Assembly (NCBI GenBank): GCA_027295555.1
Contig: JAPUKT010000458.1
Coordinates: forward strand, 1-9,737
Source: Deltaproteobacteria bacterium
GTDB lineage: Bacteria > Myxococcota_A > Polyangia > Polyangiales > Houyiibacteriaceae
Length of the DNA stretch: 9,737 nucleotides
Direction of reading: 5' to 3'
Positions 1-6,415 of the stretch are shown piece by piece. Position numbers and translations under genes: made by a program. The notes below the pieces were generated by a model that made no database searches, was not told the origin of the DNA, and saw only the letters and a program-made list of their open reading frames with translations. The stretch's first letter is position 1. Each line of letters begins with the position of its first letter.

Positions 1-927
1 CACCTCTACGGCCTCTTGACCGTTCGAGACGATCGTTTGCGAGACGCGTTCTCGAGAGAGGAAGTCCAGCTCCTCGCCGGCCTCGCAGCCCAAGTCGCCG
101 TCACGGTCGAGAACTCCGAGCTCTACCAACAGATGAAGGAAAAGGATCGCCTCGCGGCACTCGGTGAGATGGCGGCCGGCCTTGCGCACGAAATCCGAAA
201 TCCCCTCGGCTCGATCAAAGCGAGCGCTCAGTATCTCTCCGAGGCCGATCGAAGTCCGGAGGAGGACCGCGAGTTCCTCGACATCATCGTCGATGAGGTC
301 GACCGCCTCAATCGCGTGGTGAGCTCGTTCCTGGACTACGCGCGCCCAGCCCACACCGACCCGGAGCCGATCTACGTGAACTCGGTGCTCCAGCGCACCC
401 TTCAGCTGCTGCGGCCCGAATGCGACGCTGCCGACGTCGCTCTCCACGTGACGATCGACCACGACCTCCCCAAGGTGCGAATCGACATCGAGCACCTCCG
501 CCAAGTGCTGATCAACCTGGTGCAGAACGCCGTTCAAGCGATGGGGAGCGGCGGGGAAATCTTCGTCGAGACCCGCACCCAAGACCGCTTCCGCATCGGC
601 GGGGGAGCTCACCGGTGGGTTCAGATCAGCGTACGGGACACGGGGCCTGGCATCGCCCCGGGACTCCTCGCCAACCTGTTCGTTCCCTTCGTGACGACGA
701 AGCAGCAAGGCACGGGGCTCGGCCTGGCGCTCTCGCAACGCATCGTGTCCGAAGCAGGGGGTCGAATCGACGTCCGCAGCCGTCAGGGCTTTGGCAGCAC
801 ATTCGTCGTCCTGCTGCCCGCCGAGGAGCCCGACTCTCCCTTCGAGACGCTCGCCTCCGACCCAGAGGGCGAGCCCCCCTCGGAACCCGACGGAACACCC
901 GTGCGCCTCGAGTCCGCCGAGCCGTGA
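1..927 (+). CDS. Sensor histidine kinase, C-terminal part (5' end outside window)
   Basis: This is the kinase half of a two-component sensor that autophosphorylates on histidine and passes the phosphate to a response regulator. The frame is open from base 1, so the true start lies upstream. Counting from the first codon, residues 1-45 look like the end of a GAF-type sensory domain leading into a helical linker. The HisKA dimerisation domain follows, with the phospho-acceptor H63 in AHEIRNPL. The HATPase_c domain then shows the N box (NLVQNAVQA, N176), the G1 box DTGPG (D213), the PFVTTK F box and the G2 box GTGLGL (237-242). After the last beta strand (FVVLLP) comes an acidic, Pro-rich tail of about 35 residues unlike the domain. 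The motif set resembles NtrB/AtoS-type kinases. No response regulator follows, because the next gene is convergent and overlaps this one by 145 bp. The ligand and partner cannot be told. Confidence 0.95.
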   Translation, partial: HLYGLLTVRDDRLRDAFSREEVQLLAGLAAQVAVTVENSELYQQMKEKDRLAALGEMAAGLAHEIRNPLGSIKASAQYLSEADRSPEEDREFLDIIVDEVDRLNRVVSSFLDYARPAHTDPEPIYVNSVLQRTLQLLRPECDAADVALHVTIDHDLPKVRIDIEHLRQVLINLVQNAVQAMGSGGEIFVETRTQDRFRIGGGAHRWVQISVRDTGPGIAPGLLANLFVPFVTTKQQGTGLGLALSQRIVSEAGGRIDVRSRQGFGSTFVVLLPAEEPDSPFETLASDPEGEPPSEPDGTPVRLESAEP

Positions 928-1868
928 TCCACCGATACGGTCTTCATGCGTAGTCGGTATAGCCGCAGGTCCGCCCGATCGAAGCTCTCCTCGGGTAACC
1001 CGTTCTCGCGGAAGAGTTGTCGGTACGCTTCGGTTGGGCTCCTTCCGTCATGCGTGGCCTTCGGCAACAGATAGCGCCATCGCGCCGGTTGCTCGTAAGC
1101 CACGCCGTGGAGAGGCTTTACCAACGGATCGATCAAGGACACCGCGCGCCCATCGAGGGTGCCGTCATCGAAGAGCAAGGCCACCTCGATGTCGAGCTGA
1201 CCGAGTCGCTCTTCGAGCGGGCCGCCCATTGTCTCGCTCCGCTCGTCCCAACGTTTGCGCGCCGCGAGGGCGGCGGTGTTCAGTCCCTCGGCGATCGATT
1301 CGGCGCGGGCCGATCGCCAAAGCCGGAGCCCATCAGACCCCCGCAAGAGAACCAGCACTTCGACCGGTTGTCGTCGCCCGAGAGCCTCGGGGAACGCGTC
1401 GAGCGGCGGGGGTGCACGGCCCTCCAAGATCTCTCGGGCGACGCGTCCAAGCACAGGACCGGTCAGCAACTCGGGCCACTCGGTCTCATCGACCCCGTAG
1501 AGCAACCCTTCGGGGGTCAGGTACTCGCCGCGAAACCCGCGAATGACACCCCCAGCAGCAAAACGGTCTGCGAGAGGAAGCTCCGGTCCCCACGGAGCCT
1601 CGGGCGTCACCCCGACCCAAAGAGCATAGAGGTCCGCCTCGTCGAGCGCCCGACGAAGCGCCTCCGGATCGGTTCCCCGAAGGGCTTCGTCGACGGCGGG
1701 ATACCCCTTCACATCCTTCCAATCGAGGCCTCGTGGGGGCGGCACCAGCGCGACGACATCGGTCCAGCCGGAAAGCACCGTCGGCGGTTCGGGCCGGCTC
1801 TCGCGCACCCAAATCGCGACCGCCACCGTCCCCACCAGGAGCACCCAGAACCAAGTCCGCTTTGCCAC
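783..1868 (-). CDS. Membrane-anchored protein of unknown function
   Basis: I do not recognise this family. I chose the GTG start at 1868 because it gives a textbook signal anchor: a short basic start (MAKR), a hydrophobic segment at about residues 5-20 (WFWVLLVGTVAVAIWV), then a charged, proline-rich stretch. This suggests an inner-membrane anchor with a periplasmic body of roughly 340 residues. An ATG at 1898 in the same frame would add ten residues, but its codon would share bases with the trmL start. The body has ordinary mixed composition with many Leu, Glu, Arg and Trp residues, as expected of a real folded protein. The last 48 or so residues are Ser/Gly-rich and lie wholly antisense to the end of the histidine kinase gene. 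The opposite-strand frames here are Arg/Pro/Ser-rich and look like shadows. No catalytic motif was identified. Confidence 0.78.
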   Translation of the reverse strand: MAKRTWFWVLLVGTVAVAIWVRESRPEPPTVLSGWTDVVALVPPPRGLDWKDVKGYPAVDEALRGTDPEALRRALDEADLYALWVGVTPEAPWGPELPLADRFAAGGVIRGFRGEYLTPEGLLYGVDETEWPELLTGPVLGRVAREILEGRAPPPLDAFPEALGRRQPVEVLVLLRGSDGLRLWRSARAESIAEGLNTAALAARKRWDERSETMGGPLEERLGQLDIEVALLFDDGTLDGRAVSLIDPLVKPLHGVAYEQPARWRYLLPKATHDGRSPTEAYRQLFRENGLPEESFDRADLRLYRLRMKTVSVDHGSADSRRTGVPSGSEGGSPSGSEASVSKGESGSSAGSRTTNVLPKP

Positions 1869-1896
1869 GTCGATATGCTCTATCGTAAGAACCGTC

Positions 1897-2409
1897 ATGC
1901 CCCAAGGCCCTAAGCTCCGCGCGCGACCCCTCGAGACCCCGTTTCACGTCGTCCTGGTCGAGCCGGAGATCCCCCCCAACACGGGCGCCATCGCTCGTAC
2001 CTGCGCTGCGACGGGCTCGCCTCTGCATCTCGTGGGGCCTCTCGGATTCTCGATCGACGAGCACGCGGTGCGCCGAGCCGGCCTCGACTATTGGAATCTG
2101 GTCGACCTCCACCGTCACGAATCATTCGCGGCTTTCGAGGAATCCAATCGATCCGGCCGAATTCATTTCTTTTCTGGGGGGGCCAGCCGCTCGTACCTCG
2201 AGGCGGACTTCAAGCCCGGCGATGCCCTGGTCTTCGGGCGAGAATCGGTCGGACTCCCCGCGGCGTTCCTGGCCGGCGGTGATCACGTCTGGGCGATCCC
2301 GACCCTCGGCCCGGTCCGTAGCCTGAACCTCAGCAACGCGGTCGGGATCGTCCTCTACGAGGCACTACGCCAAAACGAAGCCCTGAACGACACATTTCTG
2401 GCCCCGTGA
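1897..2409 (+). CDS. trmL: tRNA (cytidine/uridine-2'-O-)-methyltransferase TrmL
   Basis: This is a SPOUT-class (SpoU family) enzyme. The family uses S-adenosylmethionine to methylate the 2'-O of the wobble nucleotide 34 in tRNA-Leu isoacceptors. Its 170 residues are close to the roughly 155-160 of characterised TrmL. Motif 1 is EPEIPPNTGAIARTC (N28, R34), followed by RRAGLDYW. Motif 2 is FGRESVGLP (E116), and motif 3 is RSLNLSNAVGIVLYEALRQ (S142, N144, N147), which forms the trefoil-knot cofactor site. The ATG at 1897 is the only sensible start: about 15 residues precede the first strand, and no other start codon lies before motif 1. The Shine-Dalgarno sequence is weak. The gene diverges from the membrane-protein gene across 28 bp, so its promoter must be tiny or lie inside that gene. 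The lipoprotein gene follows after 30 bp in the same direction. The mature protein should be cytoplasmic and dimeric. Confidence 0.95.
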   Translation: MPQGPKLRARPLETPFHVVLVEPEIPPNTGAIARTCAATGSPLHLVGPLGFSIDEHAVRRAGLDYWNLVDLHRHESFAAFEESNRSGRIHFFSGGASRSYLEADFKPGDALVFGRESVGLPAAFLAGGDHVWAIPTLGPVRSLNLSNAVGIVLYEALRQNEALNDTFLAP

Positions 2410-2412
2410 ATA

Positions 2413-2437
2413 CCCCCGGAGCCCCGGCGTCCGAGGG
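2413..2437 (+). promoter_or_regulatory. Hairpin covering the ribosome binding site of the lipoprotein gene
   Basis: The eight bases at 2413-2420 (CCCCCGGA) can pair with 2430-2437 (TCCGAGGG) with one C-A mismatch, leaving a nine-base loop. The 3' arm contains the purine-rich GAGGG at 2433-2437, which is the only Shine-Dalgarno candidate before the ATG at 2440, at an unusually short spacing of two bases. The trmL stop codon ends at 2409, three bases before the stem. A ribosome terminating on trmL would cover the 5' arm and free the site, so translational coupling is plausible. The pairing is seen in the sequence; the regulatory role is inferred. Confidence 0.35.
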
Positions 2438-2439
2438 AT

Positions 2440-3390
2440 ATGGCCAGAACACCCATTTTCTCCCTGCTCCCCGCGATGTTCCTTCTCGCAGGTTGTCCGA
2501 TCTACGGACCCGGCCCCGTGCAGCGTGATCTACCGATCTCGTGTTTCGAGGACTTCGATTGTCCTTCGGACGCTTTCTGCGATCCGTGGACAAACCAGTG
2601 TGTGGCCTTTGATTTCGGGATCTGCCTCACCGACGGGGACTGCCCGGTCGGAAGTTACTGCGAGCGGTCCGAAGGGGCGTGTTTGATCCCGAGCTTTTCG
2701 GAGTGCCGAGAGGACCGGGACTGCAACTTTGGGTTCGAGTGTGACTTCAGAGACAGCTGCCGTCCGGAGGTGGTGGGCAACTGCCTCGTGGACTCCGAGT
2801 GCGGCTCGGACGAGCTCTGCATCGAGAACCTCTGTCTGCCGGTGGTCGAAACGTGCCAGTTCGACTTCCAGTGCGCTGCTGGGTTCACGTGCGCCAACAA
2901 CCGCTGCCGACTGCTGTGCGGCAACGCCACCCGTTGCCCGAGCGGCACGGCTTGCCAGAACAGTCTCTGTTTGCCGGTGGCCGGACAATGCATCGACAGC
3001 AGCGATTGCCCCGACCTCACCACCAATTGCGTCGAGGGCGTGTGCCTGCGGCGCTGCGACTCGGGCTGCGACGACGCCACTGAGATGTGCGATGCCGAGG
3101 GCTTCTGCCGTCCCCGCACGACCCCCGATCCCAACGCGCCGAACCCCTTCTGCCGGACGGACCTCGATTGCAACGGGACGGTCTGTGTCGAGGGCGTGTG
3201 CCGCACCGAATGTGATGCGATGGCGTCCGATCCCGATGCGATCTGTGAGTCCTACGACGGCCAGGTGCCGCTCTGCGGCCTCGACAACCTCTGCTACGCG
3301 CCAAGCGAAATGTTGAGCGACTGCCGCATCCAAAGCGACTGCCCCGAAGGACAAGATGGACAGGACTGCATCGACGGCCTGTGTCGCTAG
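2440..3390 (+). CDS. Cysteine-rich repeat lipoprotein
   Basis: This is a 316-residue exported lipoprotein. The N-terminus is a short basic start (MARTP), a hydrophobic core and the lipobox LLAGC with the lipidated cysteine at residue 19. The residue after it is Pro, not Asp, so by the E. coli rule it would go to the outer membrane. The rest contains exactly 44 further cysteines, which fall into eleven consecutive four-cysteine modules. Most follow C-x5-C-x5-C-x(4-6)-C with Asp-rich first spacers such as DGDC, DSEC and SSDC. Modules 8, 10 and 11 have irregular spacing. Such small disulfide-rich repeats are common in secreted myxobacterial proteins, whose ligands are mostly unknown. An extracellular or surface binding or structural role is likely; nothing suggests an enzyme. 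It sits 30 bp after trmL and shares its stop-codon bases with the convergent SDR gene. Confidence 0.9.
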   Translation: MARTPIFSLLPAMFLLAGCPIYGPGPVQRDLPISCFEDFDCPSDAFCDPWTNQCVAFDFGICLTDGDCPVGSYCERSEGACLIPSFSECREDRDCNFGFECDFRDSCRPEVVGNCLVDSECGSDELCIENLCLPVVETCQFDFQCAAGFTCANNRCRLLCGNATRCPSGTACQNSLCLPVAGQCIDSSDCPDLTTNCVEGVCLRRCDSGCDDATEMCDAEGFCRPRTTPDPNAPNPFCRTDLDCNGTVCVEGVCRTECDAMASDPDAICESYDGQVPLCGLDNLCYAPSEMLSDCRIQSDCPEGQDGQDCIDGLCR

Positions 3391-4490
3391 AGCAGGTACC
3401 GAACGCGCCGCAGGTCGCGAAGGGCACGGTCGATCGAGTAGATCGGCTCATACCCTAGCTCTTCGCGGGCGCGCGAGTCGTCGACCATGCAGACATAACG
3501 CAGGTGGTCGAGCTCCTGAGATGGGAAGCTGCTGAGGCGCAGCCGCCACAGTTGGTCGACCGCTACGCGCGCCAAGGGCGATGGAAGCACGCGCGGACGC
3601 CCTCCCGCCTTGCGCACCAGATGGGAAATCGGCATTTCCCCGGGACCACGAATATTGAAAATGCCACGAACCTCCGGGCGCAGAGCGAGCTGGATCGCGC
3701 GCACGACGTCCTTTTCGTGCACGAGCTGCATCATCGGGTCGAAGCCCATGATCATCACCGGGCGCTCGAGCCTGAGGTAGTTGCTGGCAGCGTTTCGGAC
3801 GCGGCCGACGATGTGGCATGGGCGCAAGATGACCGTGTCGGTGCTGGGGTGCTTCCAGAAGAAACTCTGGGCGAGCATGTCGAGCTCGACCAAATCACGC
3901 ATCCCGCCGAAGTGCTGAGCCCCTAGCAGGGGTGCATCTTCGGTCAGGAACTGCGGGTTGCTGGCTTGCGGACCGTAGACGTTGGCTCCCGACAGGACCA
4001 CGAGCTTGGGAACCTCGTACTGCGCCATGTACTCGAGCAGCTTCTGAAACGCGACGATGTTCCAGGCATGTCGGTCGCGGTCACTGCGACGAGGGTCGTG
4101 AAGCGCCCCGAGGTGAATGACCGCCCGAATGTTCCGGCCTCGAAAGATGTCTTTCATCTTCTTTCGGCGCATGTCGACCTGGTGGTGGACGATGTCTTTG
4201 GGCCGGCCGGTGAAGGGTCGCCTATCGACACCGACCACGCTGTCGGAACGATGGAGCTCACGGGCGAGGAGCCTGCCGAGCCGCCCGCATATCCCCGTCA
4301 CGAGCACAGCACCCTCGGTCGCCGGCTTGGGACGAATGCCGCTCGTGCGCGACGGCTTCTGATCGGGAGGGTTCGGATCACCGAACACGCCGCGGGTCAC
4401 GGGCGGGCGGGCGGACGGGTGACCTTCGACCGGCTCTCTTCGAGGGCGGGCGCTTGGTTTGTTTCGAGGGGTGGGTTGTGGGTCAGGCAT
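3387..4490 (-). CDS. NAD-dependent epimerase/dehydratase family protein (extended SDR, possibly atypical)
   Basis: This 367-residue protein has an extended-SDR Rossmann fold. The glycine motif is VTGICGRLGRLLA (G66-x2-G69-x2-G72), followed by the second-strand acidic residue in VVGVDRR (D89), the AVIHLGAL strand (about 123-130), VVLSGANVYGP (164-174) and LRPCHIVG (222-229). These support NAD(P) binding. The catalytic Tyr-x3-Lys expected next appears as F194-x3-R198, so the chemistry may be altered or lost. Residues 1-57 are a Pro/Arg-rich, probably disordered extension. In-frame GTG codons at V31 and V35 are alternative starts that would remove half of it. The gene lies 20 bp downstream of the acyltransferase gene on the same strand and is probably cotranscribed with it, suggesting a substrate tied to lipids or isoprenoid/sugar-lipid metabolism. 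The substrate is unknown. Its TAG stop shares bases with the stop of the convergent lipoprotein gene. Confidence 0.88.
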   Translation of the reverse strand: MPDPQPTPRNKPSARPRREPVEGHPSARPPVTRGVFGDPNPPDQKPSRTSGIRPKPATEGAVLVTGICGRLGRLLARELHRSDSVVGVDRRPFTGRPKDIVHHQVDMRRKKMKDIFRGRNIRAVIHLGALHDPRRSDRDRHAWNIVAFQKLLEYMAQYEVPKLVVLSGANVYGPQASNPQFLTEDAPLLGAQHFGGMRDLVELDMLAQSFFWKHPSTDTVILRPCHIVGRVRNAASNYLRLERPVMIMGFDPMMQLVHEKDVVRAIQLALRPEVRGIFNIRGPGEMPISHLVRKAGGRPRVLPSPLARVAVDQLWRLRLSSFPSQELDHLRYVCMVDDSRAREELGYEPIYSIDRALRDLRRVRYLL

Positions 4491-4510
4491 AAAAATCGGT
4501 GGGTCCTAAG

Positions 4511-5440
4511 TCAGATGAACACGCCTTTTCGTTCGCGCAAGCCGCGGTTCACCATGCTCTGAACCGTACTCTTCACGAGCCAAACTTTCTCTTCGACCAC
4601 CGAGTCGTCTTCATCGGGGTCGCCTATAAAACGGAACGGATCGCCGAAATAGAGACGATACTTCGTGGGGAGGGGCGCAACCATCCCGAAGAGCAACTGG
4701 GGCATGACCGGAAACGCGGGCATCCGAAGCAGCTTGGCCAGCGGCTTGAAGTCCGCAATCGAGGGGTACTGCTCCTCGCCGCCGATGACCGCGACGGGAA
4801 CGATGGGAGTCTTGGTCTCGAGCGCGAGCCGGACGAAGCCCAAGCCAAAGTCGGTGAGCTGATAGCGCTGATCAAAAGTCTTGCTGATCCCCTTGGCCCC
4901 CTCGGGAAAAATGATCAGCGACTCCTCTTGCCTCAGCAAGCGACGCGCGTTTTCCGGCGAGCCGACCACCTGGCCGAGCCGTGGGTAGAGCGTCGAAATG
5001 AATGGTAGCTCAGCGGTCCAGGTCTCGACCATGCTTCGCGGAAACCGTGGCGGATCGGCGTCCAGCATGAGCGCGCTGCCTATAAGCACGGCGTCGATCG
5101 GGAGCTGACCGGAGTGATTGGCTACGATGAGCACCCTGCCCTTCGGAATGCGGTCGATCCCGAAAACCTGGGTGCGAAAGTAGCGACGGTGGAGAAGGCT
5201 CGCCAGGGCGAGGGCATAGCGGCTGGTTTCCGGGTCGAAACCGAAGGGATCGTGGCCGACCTCGTTGGGGTGGGTCGTGATGGCCGCGATGCGCGCGTCG
5301 ATGTCCTGGCCGACTACCTCTTCGGCGATTCGGACGATGCGGTCCCCCACCGAGCGAAAGGCCGCTCGCCACGGAGAAGCGCCGAGCGATCGTAGCCGCC
5401 GCCATCCGGCGAACGGCACGATGGACCCCCTTTGAGACAT
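4511..5440 (-). CDS. Lysophospholipid acyltransferase family protein (PlsC/MGAT-like)
   Basis: This is a glycerolipid-type acyltransferase, probably moving an acyl group from acyl-CoA or acyl-ACP to a lipid hydroxyl at the inner membrane. With the ATG at 5440 it has 309 residues. The catalytic block is VANHSGQLPID (H109, D116), with six residues between His and Asp as in the MGAT-like branch (from memory) rather than the HX4D of classical PlsC. IIFPEGAKG (about 177-185) is the phosphate-binding FPEG motif, and IVPVAVIGGEEQYP (213-226) is the later proline block. The ATG at 5536 is in frame and would add 32 residues, but that stretch contains a T-run and a promoter-like sequence, so I prefer 5440. 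No Shine-Dalgarno is evident before either start. It is the first gene of a probable two-gene operon with the SDR gene 20 bp downstream. The exact acceptor lipid is unknown. Confidence 0.88.
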   Translation of the reverse strand: MSQRGSIVPFAGWRRLRSLGASPWRAAFRSVGDRIVRIAEEVVGQDIDARIAAITTHPNEVGHDPFGFDPETSRYALALASLLHRRYFRTQVFGIDRIPKGRVLIVANHSGQLPIDAVLIGSALMLDADPPRFPRSMVETWTAELPFISTLYPRLGQVVGSPENARRLLRQEESLIIFPEGAKGISKTFDQRYQLTDFGLGFVRLALETKTPIVPVAVIGGEEQYPSIADFKPLAKLLRMPAFPVMPQLLFGMVAPLPTKYRLYFGDPFRFIGDPDEDDSVVEEKVWLVKSTVQSMVNRGLRERKGVFI

Positions 5441-5446
5441 GCAACC

Positions 5447-5475
5447 ATCGTGGAGAAGAAGAGAGAGTGCGTCAA
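5447..5475 (-). promoter_or_regulatory. Candidate sigma-70-type promoter for the acyltransferase-SDR operon
   Basis: On the minus strand, TTGACG (5475-5470) matches the -35 consensus at five of six bases. A 17-base spacer and CACGAT (5452-5447, three of six) follow. The -10 would end six bases before the ATG at 5440, so transcription starting seven bases after it would begin at the A of the start codon and give a leaderless mRNA. That would explain the missing Shine-Dalgarno. The -10 match is weak, so this is only a candidate. Confidence 0.25.
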
Positions 5476-5545
5476 TGAAAAACGGCGCGACAGAGCCGCG
5501 ACATCGCCGCTTCACGGGAGGGCGCGGGCGGGCCATGCTCCGCGC

Positions 5546-6349
5546 ATGAGCAACGGGTTTGACGTGGATCGCATCGGCGGCTCGGGCGCGTTACAAGCCC
5601 TCACCGATCTGGTTGTCCGGGCCGGAGACATCGCGCTGAAACATTTCGACCGTGGCGTCATCGCGGAACAGAAGCCGGATCGCAGCCCGGTGACCGCCAC
5701 CGATCGCGAGGTCGAGCGCATCATTCGTGACTACGTGATGGAGCGCTACCCACACGCGGAGTTTTTTGGCGAAGAGACCGGCCGACACGGGGACAACGCG
5801 GACCTCCGTTTCATCGTTGATCCGATCGACGGCACGCGTGCGTTCGTCCGGGGCCTGCCTACGTGGTCAGTGCTCTGTGGGATCGAAGTGGATGGAGCTC
5901 CGGTGGTTGGGATCGCGTACATGCCCGCAGCCGGTGACCTGTTCGTAGGGGTCCTCGGTCAAGGCGCGACCCACAATGGTGAGCCAGCTCACGTTTCGAC
6001 GGTGGCTTCGCTGAGCGATTCGACCGTGATGCACGGGGCCCTCCAGCAATTCACCGAAGGAGGGGTCTCCCAAGCGCTGGTTGGGCTCGCGGACGCGTGC
6101 GATTCTGCGCGTGGGTGTCCGGACTTCGACGGGTACCGGCAGGTCCTGCTGGGGCGGGCGGACGCGATGGTCGACCCCGGGGTCGAATCCTACGACGTGT
6201 GTGCCCCAGCGGTCCTGATTCGTGAAGCCGGGGGAAGGTTCACCTCCATGGCGGGCGAGGAGACGATTTACGGAGGCAGCGCCGTCGCGAGCAACGGCGC
6301 GATCCATGACGAGCTCGTTGCGGCGCTCAGAGCAACATCTAAGGGTTAA
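5546..6349 (+). CDS. hisN: Inositol monophosphatase family phosphatase, HisN-type histidinol-phosphatase
   Basis: This is a metal-dependent phosphatase of 267 residues, the usual length for the family. The best match is HisN, which removes phosphate from L-histidinol phosphate in histidine synthesis. Visible motifs are KPDRSPVTATDRE (K43, D53), FFGEE (GEE 75-77), the metal-binding DPIDGTRAFVRGLP (D92, D95, G96, T97) and SYDVCAPAVLIREAGG (D217, EAGG 227-230). The DGTRAF-x-RGLPTW form is typical of HisN rather than inositol monophosphatase or CysQ. The ATG at 5546 is preferred: the frame stays open upstream to 5432, but that part is Arg/Lys-rich and leaves the family's usual N-terminus behind. 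No other histidine gene is nearby, so a broader sugar-phosphate or inositol-phosphate activity cannot be excluded. The gene is divergent from the acyltransferase gene, and fadN follows 77 bp downstream in the same direction. Confidence 0.85.
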   Translation: MSNGFDVDRIGGSGALQALTDLVVRAGDIALKHFDRGVIAEQKPDRSPVTATDREVERIIRDYVMERYPHAEFFGEETGRHGDNADLRFIVDPIDGTRAFVRGLPTWSVLCGIEVDGAPVVGIAYMPAAGDLFVGVLGQGATHNGEPAHVSTVASLSDSTVMHGALQQFTEGGVSQALVGLADACDSARGCPDFDGYRQVLLGRADAMVDPGVESYDVCAPAVLIREAGGRFTSMAGEETIYGGSAVASNGAIHDELVAALRATSKG

Positions 6350-6415
6350 AGGCCGCCCGACGTAACGACTTGCCTCGGAGCCCATCTTGCGGAAGGTTCC
6401 CACGCCCCTACTAGC

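Noticed and set aside
1017..1913. Long plus-strand reading frame of 298 codons opposite the membrane-protein gene
   Set aside because: It is Arg/Pro/His-rich with no motif, runs into the trmL start, and lies antisense to a frame with a clear signal anchor and natural composition.
2530..3354. Minus-strand reading frames of up to 274 codons opposite the Cys-rich lipoprotein
   Set aside because: They mirror the repeat structure of the plus-strand gene (Cys codons read as Ala/Thr/Gln on the reverse) and have no domain, so they are shadows.
4005..4019. Y158-x3-K162 in the SDR protein as the catalytic pair
   Set aside because: It lies before the SGANVYGP strand, in the lead-in to that beta strand, whereas the catalytic Tyr-x3-Lys of SDRs comes after the Ser motif.
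3966..4562. Plus-strand reading frame of 198 codons opposite the SDR gene
   Set aside because: No motif, and it crosses the start of the SDR gene and the end of the acyltransferase gene, both supported by conserved motifs.
5432..5545. Upstream extension of the HisN frame to the ATG at 5432
   Set aside because: The extra 38 codons are Arg/Lys-rich and unlike the family's N-terminus, and would overlap the acyltransferase start; the ATG at 5546 gives the usual length.
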